A stretch of 64,000 nt of DNA from Haliclona indistincta. Its lineage: Eukaryota; Porifera; Demospongiae; Haplosclerida; Chalinidae. The stretch lies in NCBI GenBank assembly GCA_964017065.1, contig OZ024792.1:1641254-1705253 (forward strand), in the 5' to 3' direction. A program made the translations under genes and the position numbers. Positions 36,589 to 50,200 of this stretch are shown in pieces (position 1 is the first letter of the stretch; each line of letters starts with the position of its first letter). The notes below the pieces were generated by a model. That model was not told the origin of the DNA. It searched no databases and worked only from the letters and a program-made list of their open reading frames with translations.

Positions 36589-36965
36589 CAGTTGACTAAA
36601 CCTTCACGGTACCCGGCGTGCAAAAATGTGTAGTTGATGTTGAATACTCTGCTAGTCATACAATATCCTGCAGCAATCACATGTGTACTGTATCCTGCCA
36701 TGCATGCATTCCAAGCAACTATCATGCATGCATTTACAATTCCAGTATTCTGTACCAATTATTCAGTCCTATTCATCCTCAGTGTTGTTTATTTAAAAAA
36801 GCATACTATAAATTCCTTTGTCAACTGTGCATTGATCCATATAACACCTGTGCTGGAGTGGAGTCTGGATTAGTTGCCTCTACCAGTGTTTAGTGCTGGC
36901 TTACATGTACTGCAGTAGTTGATCATGTAATCAGTTACAGTACCAATCGATAACATCAAAGAAAA
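36330..36965. repeat. Segmental duplicate of 21420-22100 (receptor exon 1 and upstream region)
   Basis: Near-identical stretches run from the start of the L1 exon context, through the signal-peptide exon, to the GTAATCAGTTACAGTACCAAT block upstream of XPC. Small indels separate the two copies. The match resumes at 39655-39737 after 2.7 kb of inserted elements. This copy contains the exon I assign to receptor copy C. Confidence 0.88.
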
Positions 36966-37305
36966 TTAAAAAGATTTCTATCGAAATCAAAAGGATGTAT
37001 AGGGTTGTGAAATGTACCACTGGTCCACAATGTAAACTAACAAGGAACAAGCATGGAATGGTAAAACGATTGACTTGCTAACAGACCATAGATCCCTACA
37101 TCAGTGGCTGCTGTGGTTGATTCATTCAGCTTGTGACAAAATATTGATCATGTTACAGCCACTGATGTAGGGATCTATGGTCTGTTAGCAAGTCAATTGT
37201 GTTACCATTCCATGCTTGTTTCTTGTTAGTTTACATTGTGGACCAGTGGTATATTTCACAACCTTCATCCTTTTGATTTCGATAGAAATCTTTTTAATTT
37301 TCTTG
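36960..37305. mobile_element. Hairpin element with about 150-bp arms
   Basis: The left arm (36965-37109) and right arm (37154-37305) are near-perfect reverse complements. Shared landmarks are CAGCCACTGATGTAGGGATC in the right arm and its complement ending the left, and GATTTCGATAGAAATC close to both ends. The loop is about 45 bp. No coding capacity. Confidence 0.9.
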
Positions 37306-37689
37306 TTTGTGTCCTTTTTTCATTTTCAGTGAAATGCAGTTCAATATCATGCACGTACTGAGCTGTCTTTGTTTCCACCATTGGTTTATTTTTCTTGTTG
37401 TTGATGGCTTTTCTTTATTATTAACAATTTTAAACTTGAATCTTGTTATGCAGTACATATCAGCTCGCCTACGCCTGTACGCATGCATGCAGTGCATACG
37501 ATCGAGCCCCGCCTGCACTTGTTTGTACAGCGGTTATAATTATCTGGCAAGCGCAGAATGGTGATTTTATTCCAGCTTACCCTTTTTTGAAGGCTCCAGA
37601 CAAATATGTGTTCTCCGTGAACCATACGGCGAGGCGATAGCTTGGTCAAGTGCGCTAACCACTGCTTGGTCACGTGCGTATTGCGCAAT

Positions 37690-39400
37690 CATAATAATGG
37701 CAGAAGAATAGTAGGGCAGGTTTTTGGACTATTTTGGAGGAATGGGGACAGACTGGATAAAAGCACCAAATTTTTTCCTGCATGTCTTTGGGTACTAAGC
37801 TTTGATTTTTTAATAGGACCCAACTGCGTAGTGCATTCTGACAACTTTTATGGTAATTTTATATTTTAACATTCATGAATAATTAATGTGTACATAAATT
37901 TTGCATCTCTAAACTGGCTAAAACTTACTCTACTATGTACTTCTACAGGTATATTATTTAATGAATCATCCCAGCAATGATTTTGTTGGTAGAACATTTT
38001 AGTTTGCATTATACTGACAAGTATATTTAATTTACTAAGTTCAGTGCATGACCAGTTAGCTTAATTTCTTGCAAGTAAATCTGCACCACAGCCTTTCTCA
38101 CTTTTACATCCACGCTTAACTAGTTCAAGACATGCTTTGTTGGCTATCGTTTGTGTCATCCAATGCAAATAGGCATCTATTAATTTCTGCTGCTGCAAGT
38201 CCATCCCCAAGATTCTGGAGTAGGCCTCAGCTGTTCACTTGTAGCCCAGATACTAACCTGATAAGCAGCTCACCTTGCATGTTGCAATAGAGCATTGACT
38301 GTTGGTGGATGTATTCCATAGGTTTGCTTTCTTGTCATTCTTGCTTCATCGATGAGCTCAAAACTGCTACTCCGCTTGCATTGCTGCAAAGGCAGCCTTG
38401 CAATTGCTTCCCATGATGTTTCCACAGCATTTCTTACAGTCTTTCTAGCACTATCTTACAGTATTTCTAGCGCTACCTGACAGTCTTTCTTCAGTGCACT
38501 ATCTTACAGCCTTCTCACACTATCTTACTTGCACTATCTTACAGCCTTTCTTGCACTATCTTACTTGCACTATCTTACAGCCTTTCTTGCACTATCTTAC
38601 AGCCTTTCTTGCACTATCTTACTTGCACTATCTTACAGCCTATCTTGCACTATTGCAGCCTTTCTTAATTGAACTATCTTACAGCCTTTCTTGCACCATC
38701 TTACTTGCACTATCTTACTTGCACTATCTTACTTGCACTATCTTACAGCCTTTCTTGCACTATCCGGCTTACAGCCTTTCTTGCACTATCTTACAGCCTT
38801 TCTTGCACTATCTTACTGCCTTTCTTGCACTATCCGGCTTACAGACTTAGCTTTCTTGCACTATCTTACAGCCTTTCATAATGAGTAGCAGTTTTGAGCA
38901 GTATCAGGGCTACAAGTGAACAGCGGAGGCCTACTCCAGAATCTTGGGGACTTGCATGGACTGACAGCAGAAGAAATAGATGCCTATTTGGATGACACAA
39001 CCAATAGCCAACAAAGCATGCCTTGAACTAGTTAAGTGTGGATGTAAAAGTGAGAAAGGCTGTGGTGCAGATCGATGTACTTGCAAGAAATTAAGCTAAC
39101 TGGTCATGCACTGAACTTAGTAAATATTCTTGTCAGTATAATGATGCAAACTGAAATGTTCTTTTCATTTTGTAACAAAATCATTGCTGGGGATGATTCA
39201 TTATTTAATATACCAGTAAAAGTACATAGTAGAGTAAGTTTTAGCCAGTTTAGAAATGGTTATGTACAAAATGTATGTACTCAGTAAGGGTCCTATTAAA
39301 AAATCAAAGCTTAGTACCCAAGGACATGCAGGAAAAAATTTGGTGCTTTTATCTGGCTGGTCCCCATCTTTTTGAAAATCTGCCCTACTAGAAGAAGAAA
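37690..39400. mobile_element. Foldback element, about 600-bp arms, with tandem-repeat loop
   Basis: The left arm includes AAAAGCACCAAATTTTTTCC near 37760, and the right arm its complement near 39335. GGAGTAGGCCTCAGCTGTTC near 38217 likewise pairs with the sequence at about 38915. The loop (about 38440-38880) is made of irregular repeats of ACTATCTTACAGCCTTTCTTGC and shorter ACTATCTTACTTGC units. Open frames in the loop translate to Leu/Tyr/Thr repeats and are artefacts. Confidence 0.88.
38440..38880. repeat. ACTATCTTAC-type tandem repeat
   Basis: More than twenty units of 12-22 bp (ACTATCTTACAGCCTTTCTTGC and shorter forms) form the loop of the foldback element. Confidence 0.95.
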
Positions 39401-39654
39401 GAAGAAGACGAAGATGACGAAACTCGCTTTTCACCTTTTTCAGGTTCGTCACTTTAGCAACAATTTCGAGCAATCTCCTTGCTACTGTAAGATGGGGCAA
39501 CGCCAGATAGCAGATCTAAGTGTCTTTGGACGTATAAAATTCATCACCAGGCGAAATATCAGCGTTTGAACGCTAATACATTGTATGTAGCCGCCATCTT
39601 GTTTTTTCTTTCAACCCTACATAGGGAGTCACTACCGTGCCTCCCTAATACTAC

Positions 39655-39737
39655 AGTAGTACATACAGGAATAAAATGAAAAAGTAGACTACATGTCACT
39701 GCGTCATTTCACCTTATCATGGGCAGCAAATCTCTAG
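39655..39737. repeat. Duplicated XPC promoter and start remnant
   Basis: This matches 22095-22170 almost exactly, including the ATGGGCAGCAAATCTC start upstream of XPC, then diverges. It is what remains of a second XPC copy between receptor copies C and D. Confidence 0.85.
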
Positions 39738-40468
39738 CATGCAGCTGACCCTCTCCACGCCCATTTCACTGATGCATCATAAGATACAGCTGCCTGAGAA
39801 ACAGGATTGGTACCACCGAACCTAATAAGGAGGGCTAGTAGTTCAGTCTCATCTCTTGTTACGAGCAAGGTGGACTGCCGGTGATTGCTGGAATCAGAGC
39901 GCTTTGTATCGCATTTTCAAGAGCTAGGTAGAAGCAGCTCATCGATGTTGGGAATTATTCAGATTAGGTAAGCCCACAGGATAGAGAGGCCATGTATATA
40001 TGCAGTTTGAGGCTGACTCTGGGCAACATGGTCAATTTTGTGACACCAGGAATTGACTTTGTTAGACACATATTTGGTAGTGAAGGATTTTGAACTGATT
40101 GCAGCAAGTATAGCATCATTTGTAAAACTCTCTTACTAATCAATTGAATGTGTGTAACTTTGCCTTATTGCAATTCATTTCTTACCTTTATTACTTGTTG
40201 AGTGCAATCATGCGTGCAGCTTCGATCGTGTTTCAGAATGTGAATGTGATTTTATGTCTCCCATGAGCAGGATAATTATAGGCATATTGGTAGCCAATGT
40301 ACCATGAAAAATGTTAGCTAGCAATACTATATTATACTGCTGAGATAATTATAATTATTCATGCAACTGTATGTGGAATTGTAACGACTACAAGATGTCA
40401 TAAAAACTCTGTATATATTTATGATCTCTCTGATCCAAACCACTAAAAGTGGTGACTAATATAAAATT
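39738..40468. other. Intergenic region before receptor copy D
   Basis: About 730 bp without a gene. From about 40290 on it matches the 3' flank of receptor copy C (26040-26250). The first 500 bp shows no similarity to XPC, so the duplicated XPC body was deleted or replaced. Confidence 0.6.
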
Positions 40469-43400
40469 TCATATGTAATAGGGATCATCCTTAGCCTCGT
40501 TCTTCTGTAGAGTTGAGGTATAAGATGCATTGAGCTCTAGTTCTATGTCACTCCTGTACACAAGAGATGATCAACTACCATGTTGCAGTCTATGCACTCA
40601 CTGGTGTGATGAGAGGTCTAGCTGACCATATGCAGCACAATCTGTTAGTTGAACTATTTCACTCCTGTACACAAGAGATGATCATCAACCAGTGACGGTT
40701 CTAGGGCAAATTTGTTTTGGGCCGTAATATTATTCATATGAGGTGTGGTCATCTATGCAGAATAGTTAGCTGAGATAACAGTTACTCTTATTGTACATTG
40801 ACCTCTACTTTGCTAAAAAGCTGCTCGTTTACTTACTAGTGGGCCTGTGCAGTTTTTTTGTAAAAATCATTATGTGGCTTATTGTTGGCTATGCTACTCG
40901 AAAATGGCCCCGGCCCCCCTAGAACCACTACTGTCATCATCTACAATGTTGCTGTCTATTGCAATGCACTCACTGGTGTGATGAGGGGTCTAGCTGACCA
41001 TATGCAGCACAATCTGTTAGTTGAACTATTTCACTCCTGCAAAATAATTATAATAAGAGGCATGTATATTACTGTATACAAACCAACTCACTTCATTATT
41101 TCCTCTTCTCCAGCAGTACACGATGCTGTATCATCAGCTCTAGAAAAATACCGTCAAGAGCAAATATCTCTATAACTGATTTGTTGACTAACTTTGCTTC
41201 ATCGTAGATGATATCATAAATCTCAGATTTGACACATTTTGCACTGCATGTTTAAATCGACAGATAAAATTATTACAATACAGTATAGATCGACCTGTAG
41301 CTACACTTATTATAGTAGTCTCTTATTGTGAATGTTCATGAAATGCTATACTAATGAATAGACTTACTCATCAACTTGTAATGGTGGTAGAGGTCTTCCC
41401 CTCATACTGTATGTTGTATAGATATAAACGCTGCTGTATTTCATAGTCATGCACTGACCTTATGAACTTCCCTGGTTTATTAAACTGAATAGTTATTATA
41501 GGAAATGATTTCAAACTCTTGAACGGTCCTAATCTGAAGCACATGCACAGCAGTAGACCACACCCCACTACCATCACCATTATTATGACACCAGTAATAG
41601 CTCCACCCACAACAGTGCCTAGAGGGAACCCAGCAGGCGGTGCTTCACATCTCCTGGTCACATTGTTTATGATCTCTATAGAAGAATCAAGTGCTGGATA
41701 TAATGTAGAACTATTGCACTCACCTGATGGTTCACAAGACTCTACACACACTCCATTACGAGATGCATTGATGCATAGGTTACACTCAGAGTCACTTGGT
41801 CCAATACAAATCTCACATAATATACCACATGGCTTGCAGAGTGTGGTACCAGCAGCTATCTCTCCTTGTTGTGTCGCCAATTGCATTACATAGTAACCAT
41901 TAGGACAGATATTGGACTGTCTCCTACACTCAACCTACTCAGAATTAAGAGGGAAGATCGTAGAGTACCTGATAGTAACATCAATACATTAATACCTGTT
42001 CTTCCAGTCGGTTGACAATGATGGTGTTACAGGATATACAACCAGAACTGCAGTTCACATATGGCAATGGACCAGCACAACCTAGTGAGCCACATCCTTC
42101 AAAACATGGTTGACATTCACCTGTGCACATGGATTGTTCACATTGCATACACAGTCACAGTAAGTACACTCACGGTTCATCCCATCTTCATACCATCCTA
42201 CTGGACAGGTACGATTGACACATTCTATAACATTGGAACGATTTACAAACAAACTGGAGTTAGTACACATGACACAGTTAGTAGGACCCTGTGAACAAAC
42301 AAACAAGTGTAGTGAAAGACTGAAAGTTGAACAAACAAAGACTACACACCTCTTCAGCACATCCACCATCACAGAGAGGATGGCAGAGCTGACACTGCTT
42401 GTTATCGCTATCACCATAGTACTCTCTACATTTTAAATTCAATTCAATAATGACAAAATACTGTGACACTGGTATATGCATAGCAGACAGTATGGTAACC
42501 CACTGTGTAGTGCTGACATTATCACAAGAGGACACACAGGTATCATGTGGTTGATAGAGAAAGTTTCTGCAGGAGACACACTGGTCAGCTCCTGTCCCCC
42601 AGCACATGGTCTCATCATCACACTCATTACTGCATACCACACCAGCTGATACTGCAGAGAACAACATGAGTTTGGTAGCTAGATGCTTGTCTTACCACAC
42701 TGCTGAGGGTCTCTTCTGCCCTGTGCAGTGACACACACTGGAGCAGATGTGTTAGTCACTAGGGATGATAAGTTTCCTATTAGACACAGCTGTGGGTTAT
42801 TGGTCTGGTGGAACCCTCCTCCATTGATCTCCCTCAGTGAGGACAGGTCAATGCTAGTGAGGTTATTATTGTCGGCTATATACAGTGCATAGCGTACACT
42901 TGACCCATTAGCGCACACTGATGGGAATGAACGAAAAAAATTGGTGGCATTAAAACCAAGAATACGCAAGCTTGAGAGATAGGGAAATGTTGAATATGGC
43001 CATTGTTCAATAGACAGTGATCCCCTGATTTCTTGAATTGTGTTGAGAATGTTAAGAGTGGTCTCACTGTAACAATACAACACATTACACAGCAACTAAT
43101 GAATTCTGGACTCACTAGAACCCAATGACAGGTAGTAAACCAACTACAAGGTTTCCAGTGACAATTGTGCAGTCAATGAATGGATCACGGGTACTAGGAT
43201 CACTTTCTGTCACTGTACCACCCGGACACTCTGTAAAGTATATCATGATACATTTCACTGTTGGCTCCACCCACTCACACTGTACCTTTCGGACATGGTC
43301 CATCACACATCACACACTCTCTACTAATTGATTGATGATTCGAAGGACACTGCATAAGACACTGACCTCCCAGTCTGAACAAACCATCTGAAATATAAGT

Positions 43401-45279
43401 AGCCAATTCATTGAAGATTATACATTGTCATTATTATATCATATTATATACCTGGACATGGTGGGACAATGCACTGTGTACCAGCCTCTACACGAAATGC
43501 AGGATTTGGCACTATTTGTCCACTTTCAATAATAGTTTCCACAGGACAGCTATCTACACATGTCCCATTGTTGTTAAGATTACTACATGCCTGCAGTATA
43601 TCAAACAAAATGGTCACACACACAGAATTAAGAATGAGTGACTCACATGACACTGGTTGTCATTTCCACCAAAGCATCCAGCAGCACAGTCATTACTACA
43701 ACACTGTGTAATACTACCGCTAACAATACATCGATCACTGCATCCTGGACAAACTGTCTTGCTCACTACAGCAACAGTAATACAGTAGACACCAGTTGTT
43801 AAGTGCATCAGCTTATAAGCAATAAATATGTGCCTAAGAACGGGAGAATCGCTAGGATCTTCATGATTTACAATTACTAATAGTTGTGCTGTGAACGAAC
43901 AAGAAGGCCACCATGGCCTAACTAGACTCTCCATAATGTCTTTATGTTACTCGGATGTGTAATTACGTTAACAAAGTGTGGCTAACAATTAATGTCTATG
44001 GTAACTTCACATTAACAACAGAGAAAGAGATACACTCACATGTTTGACAGCACTCATCATTGTTGGAGTCCTCACACCAGCAATGACCAGATGAACAGCT
44101 ATTATCACACATTACTCTGTCTAGAAAAGCATGGTAAGGTAATAATGGAGAGAGGTTGGTTATTATACCTTGTCCTGTACAAGTAGTTCTATCTGGACCA
44201 GTATAGGTACTAGTACTTGAACTGATAATATCATCCCAGTTAACAGAAGAAACACTGCAAAGTGGAGCAGCAGGAGTATTGAAGACCACTCCTCCATTAG
44301 TAATCTCTGTTAGTCTGGGCATGAACAGTCTAGCTATGTTACTGTTCCCAATAGCTAGTGTCACATTGGTACCAGCAATCAGGTTTCTTCCTCTGATCAG
44401 TCTCAGACGAGGGAAGGTCAGTAGTGAGAGTGTGGGAATGCCCTGGAGAAGGATGTATCCAGAAACCTCAGTGATTTCATTGAAGAAGGTGAAGTTTGCT
44501 TCAGTCAGTGTCACAGTGTTGTAGTCAGGAAAACTAGTACTCATGAAAACGTCTATGTTGCCATCAATAGCTCTGCAACCACAGAAATCATTGTGTAGAT
44601 CTTCCAGTTGAGCTGCTACTGATAAACCAGCAGCTCCTTCATTGCCCATATGACCAAGACACACTAGATAATGTAAACAAGACTCAGTGAGTGAGCTTAG
44701 GGAATAATTATTTGCATGCACAAGAGAAAACTATCAAGACAAACAGAAACATTTTCTATATTATGTTATGCAAATTGCACATTGTACATTGTTTCCCTCT
44801 ATAGGCTAATACAATCAACCTGCTGTACTAATAATTTTAGGCACTGACATAGAAAGTGTAATTTGTGTCAGTGATGATGGTTGTATTCAAGTATAATTAG
44901 TTGAAAAGGAACAACTGTTAAGCACTACATCACTAAAATACTTCTTAATATCAATTTCAGTGTTACACAACGCAACACAGCCAAATCATAAGTTGATGAC
45001 AAACTGTTGACCAAGACATTGAATGTTTTTAAAATCTTGTATATACAATGATGTTTACATTTTATGAGCATCGGTGCACTGTGGATTGTTAGTTCACCAG
45101 TTTTAGCGGCATACACTGACCTCGCACAAAACAACACGTTTGAATTTCTAAGCTGTGCGCATAGTATCTATTATAATTCCTGTATTCTCACCTTGTCTAA
45201 TAGGACAATCTTGTCCACTGCACACGTGACTGAACCATCCACACAGAATAACCGACAGCACTACTAGAGTTGGCGACAT
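40469..45279 (-). CDS. Kinase-less EGFR-like receptor (copy D), 18 exons, 878 aa
   Basis: Exons on the minus strand: 45192-45279, 44169-44663, 44040-44120, 43647-43765, 43452-43590, 43286-43387, 43116-43230, 42696-43066, 42504-42651, 42350-42425, 42174-42288, 41996-42120, 41724-41934, 41459-41675, 41368-41406, 41092-41139, 40974-41036 and 40469-40553. All phases join into 879 codons. It has a signal peptide (MSPTLVVLSVILCGW), then L1, furin-like, L2 and Cys-rich domains and one membrane helix. The short cytoplasmic part is of the copy C type: [43 protein letters not shown], and one [10 protein letters not shown] repeat ending DDPYYI. No kinase exons. The L1 exon is nearly identical to that of copy A, while the first furin exon and the exon at 42350-42425 are diverged, giving a mosaic pattern. 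Between 40580 and 40700 part of a tail exon is duplicated. The full open frame suggests it is functional. Confidence 0.9.
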
Positions 45280-46395
45280 TGCCAAGTCGAGTTGTTCTCA
45301 CGACTCGATAGGGGGTTGTCATCCGGCTCCACGCACAGGCCGGAAATACCTCCACTCACAGGCCGGAAATAGTCAGACCTTGTCATCCGCCTACTCCACG
45401 CACAGGCCGGAAATCTCAATCACAGGCCGGAAGCTTCCATAAAGCTCCACCAAAGGTAGCACTATCTGGAGATTGCGCTTGGAAGATAGCCTTGGCAGTC
45501 CTTGCTCCTGATGCTGGCGCTGCCCTTTAGCCGTCTTCACGTGTAAGTTATTACTGTACGTATACCTAGTCTCCATACTATAATGTGTAGTGTTTGTTGT
45601 GTGTGTACGTGCCTACATAGATAGTAAAGTAATTCAGACCTCCCTAATGTCAAAATGCAATGTGTGCATGTACTATGTACATCATGATACTATATAGAGC
45701 AAGGTTGGTACAATGTGAATAGATGCCTTGTCGATGTGTAGGCATTAGATGGTTAAGCATTTTGTTAGGTCAATATGTGTGTCGTCAATAGCATGACTGT
45801 CTTATCCCAGTCTCTTCCTCTTCTCTCTCTCTCTCTCTGTCTGTCTGTCTCTCTCTCGCTCTCTGTCTCCTCAATAACCAGTTGCTATAACATTTTTGTG
45901 TGTCGCAGGGATGCTGCTCCCTATTGGTCTTGCATTCTATGCTTGCAGTGCTATGTTGATGTAATACTAACCAGCAACAAAGTCACTACGTAGTCTGGAC
46001 AGCAGTTGAATTGATGGCTACTGCACTACCATGCATGCATGAACTTAATTATGTGATTGGTGCCCGAACTGTTCATGCCTATAGCAGATGGCTTTACCTA
46101 TAGCTGAACCTTGATCTAATAGTTTCTGTTGACTTAATGAGTCACTTGACATGGGTTGTCAACTAGGGTGGCATGGATAGTGGTTAGAGTACTTGTCATC
46201 ATGGAATCCGTAGCCATCAAAGAGATCTCTCCCTTTCCTCTCTCTCTCTCATTGTCTTTTTTATTCCCTCTCGATGTTTCTATCTCTGTATTTTCATCTG
46301 TCTCTTACTCTATAGCTCTCTCCAAATCTGTCTGCTTTCACTCTCTATCTTACACACATAATTTTTTATGAGCAAAACCAAAACTCTGTGTATGC

Positions 46396-46426
<31 letters not shown>

Positions 46427-46902
46427 TGCGTGCGTGCGTGCGTGCGTGTGTGTGTAAAAATTCACCTTAAAATTTTTTTATAAGGAAAACAAGTTCTACT
46501 AGGAAAACAAAAATTTGATATGTGAGATGGAATAGTTGTAAATGAGCTTCTGCTGATTGAAGATCGATTATGAAACCTGAATGAAAGTCAGGTTTCACCG
46601 TAAATAAAACCTGCACGCACGCACATTCTTAATCACTTACATATGTACTCATACTCTCTCTCACACACTTCATCTCTCAAACTATGTCTGATTGACTGCA
46701 CTGATGAGATCCGATAGATCGAAACAGTCTGATAACTCATGTTGTCGACTGTCTGCAGTTTCAGATTCTATGTTTCTGTTCTCTCTTGTCAAATTTTTAA
46801 TTTGTTCAGCAAAAATTAATGTGTTCACATTGTTAAAATATAGATCTGATCATACCATTGTTTCAGCTGTGTTCTATTAATAATGTATTTCACATGTATA
46901 CT

Positions 46903-46980
46903 AGCCTCGTTCCCAGGCCACACCCTCCTTCCTCGTTCATCTCCTCAGCAGGGGGAGTGGCCTGGAGGCGAGGCTAGTAC
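46903..46980. repeat. Short hairpin (MITE-like) within the left arm
   Basis: TAGCCTCG(T)TCCCAGGCCA is complementary to the closing TGGCCTGGAGGCGAGGCTA, with a loop of about 35 bp. The same hairpin occurs in the right arm (about 50688-50764), so it was present before or during formation of the arms. Confidence 0.8.
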
Positions 46981-47215
46981 TATACATGAGATAAATGTAG
47001 TACAGAGGTATCACATTATTATAGCATGTGAGACATTGCTTTGAGTTTGACAAACATGAATCAAACGACTTGTATGTGAACTCCGTGATGCAGTTTAATG
47101 AGTTTCGTACTGTGTAGCTGGTGAGGTTTAAGTTAGTGCATAGTGCAACGAATATTCTTGTCTCTAGACAATGAGGATGGAGAATCAGTCTATGGTAAGG
47201 TAAGCATATCAAGAA

Positions 47216-50200
47216 GCCAATTGAACACCATTACTATTATTATAGACATATTGATGTTACAAACTGTTTTTTGTAACCTTAAAACACACTCCAGCTTCGA
47301 CCCCTTGTCAGGCAGACCACACTGGCGACACAGACTACGCACTACTTCAACCTGCATAGAATTGTTCCATTAGCTACAAACAATCATACTACTAGATGCA
47401 TAACATTGTGTGCTATGTTAGGCCAATTGCAGTAATAGCAATTTTACATGCATTAATGATTAACTGATACATTTATAAATATAGGACACTACTGGTGTTT
47501 GATATTATCTTTATTGTAAGCGTTGTACATCAAACTAGAAATACTGGCAGCACGTACATACCTGGATGATGATGATAGTATCAACAGAAAAAAATTAGGT
47601 CCAAGTACATAAAATAGTAATAATTTTAAAATACTTCAGGTAATAATTGCCTGTTTTGGTAGCAGAATGATCCTATCTCACTGCATACCGGCTGCATGTT
47701 GGGAAACTATTCCAAGTTTTTTTCAGAAAGAGCTTGTCGACAAACCAACACTCCTCTCAACTGAATAGAACTCATCATGCATACGTACACATCATTCAGT
47801 ATTACATTGCTGAATTGTACAATTCTTATTCATTCTGACACACACTGCACTGATGAGATCCATGCAAGAAGATCGAAATAAACAATGTGTTGTTGTTCAT
47901 TTGCAGTTTCAGTCATTTATTTTATGCTATTTTGTTCTTCGAGAAGGAACATCAAGTTTGTAGTTTTTGAGTATAGCTACTCAGCAACCGAGTTACTACA
48001 CAATTTACTCCATAAGAGCAAAATCTCTGCACTATGTAGAGATAGAAAGAGCATCATAGACTGCTTACAATAGAGAACTTGTGTAGTAATCTATCGAAAA
48101 CGCTTTGATGGCACTAAAATTAATAAAGAAATTTACAGCGGTTTTGTAGTGATTGTGGACCTAAGTTGAATTGTAATAATAGAACATACTATACTTCCCC
48201 ATAAGAATGAAGTATACTAAGTAAGTTTTATACTGCATTGTTGCACTAGTACAATTGATTTAGCAGTAAGTATTCTCACTACACTGTTACTATACTATTG
48301 TTAATTATATAACAGAGCCTTGGACTTGGTGTGTGTACAAAAAATAATTATTTGCTGCATGTGTTATGCATGACTCCTCTGTGCCTGTAGTTGTAACTTG
48401 TGTATCGCCATGTGTAATGATTGTGTGTGAAACAGTGTTGAAGAAGTGTTTTGAACCGAAACTCAATAACATTTGTACTTTGCAAGCCATTCTCTCTCAC
48501 CAAACACATGCTACTATCAATTTTACTGGATTGGTACATGTACCGAGGTAGTGACCAGTACTAATGATAGTTTAGTGCTGTTTTAAGCATTCATGTATTC
48601 TTTTACTAGTAATGCAGTATGTAACACTACTATCTAGACTGCTGTGATTAATTTTGCACTGCAGCAGTGCAGCAGCTAGTACAACAGCAGCAGTGCAGCA
48701 GCTAGTACAACAGCAGTGCAGCAGCTAGTGCAACAGCAGTGCAGCAGAGCAACAGCAGCTAGCATTGTCTGGGGATGCCAGCAATGTTCATTTCTTGACA
48801 ATATTATTATGATTTTTATCCAGACACGCAGAGCTATCGTTAATCCAGTATTTCAAGCCTTTATCGTCGTCGTGAACTAGCAAAGAAAACAGAATATGGG
48901 GACAGAGTCAGACAAGTCGAAAATGGATCTTTTACCCCTCTTGTTTTCTCCACTACTGGTGGCATGGGAAGAGAGGCAACACAATTTTATCAACATTCAG
49001 CAGATCAAATAATTATTATTGCCGATCGGCAATGATATGTAGGGATGACCTCGAACTAATAATAATAGAATTCTCACAACAGTATACTCTGGCTTGGTTA
49101 AGATGCTCGTCATCCTTCTCTTTCATCCTACATTCAGCCGTAACTTGTATTCGTGGCAGCCGTGCAACACGTCATTATCTCTGACAGACCACTTGTAGTT
49201 GTAGAATGCTGCCTTTCCCAGGCTGGCTAATTTGCTATTCATTCCATTTTAGTTATTCATTTCTAGCTATTATTTCACCCTTATTATAAGTATTCACTAA
49301 CCATTGCTCTCTTGTATTGTGTATGATAAAAAAATTGTGTGGTGGATTGAGTGCAGTTCTTTGCCCTTGTTATTGTTCACAAAACAGAATTAAACATGGA
49401 TAATAATTATTTCTTTAATGTTAAGCTGTAAACATTACACAAAATTGATTTTATTGTTAATGCTATATCATTCCCAAAGAGCACTTAGCTGAATGCAACT
49501 AAAGGCAGGCAATGGAACAAAACCTGTGGTAAAGGATAGAGGCATGAGTGATCATACAAGTCCAGATGAACCAGGCTGTATTGATGGAAACATTTATTTC
49601 TGATCTGGGGCTTGAGTCATAGCCTAATCACACAGACCACAGGAACATACGGGCCTTCTCCTGGCAGTGATAATAATAATATGCTAATTTCAGTCTGGTT
49701 CAGTCTGAGTCTGATTGGTAGTGCAAAACACCACTGATCTACCTACCATACCAGTGCAGCACTGTAGTAGTACGTAGCGTTAGTATGTTTAGTGAGAGAT
49801 AGTTAGTGATAGTTATGTGTTCTCCTTGATTAGTGCTGTTATCAGTCACCAAAACACTGTGACTACTACTAATAATCATAATGATTTGCATCCTGCATGC
49901 ATCTTATGATGCATTAACTTTTAGTAATAATTAAGCGTTGAGTTTTATGGTAAAACTATCTGAACCATGCTGAAATACGTAGTTGTGAGCATGTAACATA
50001 ATTATGTTCAGTGCTGTTTTAGTCTCAGATGTAGCTAGGCATTCTACTTAAAAATTGTATTGTTGATAAGACAAGGGAAAAAGCTATGCATGCACATACG
50101 TAAGTTTGATCGCCTGGATAAACCATTTCGCCATGAGGTAGGTGCATCTGTTGGGTCTACAGTGATCACTCTCTTGATTGCATTTAACTGGTGAAACTTT

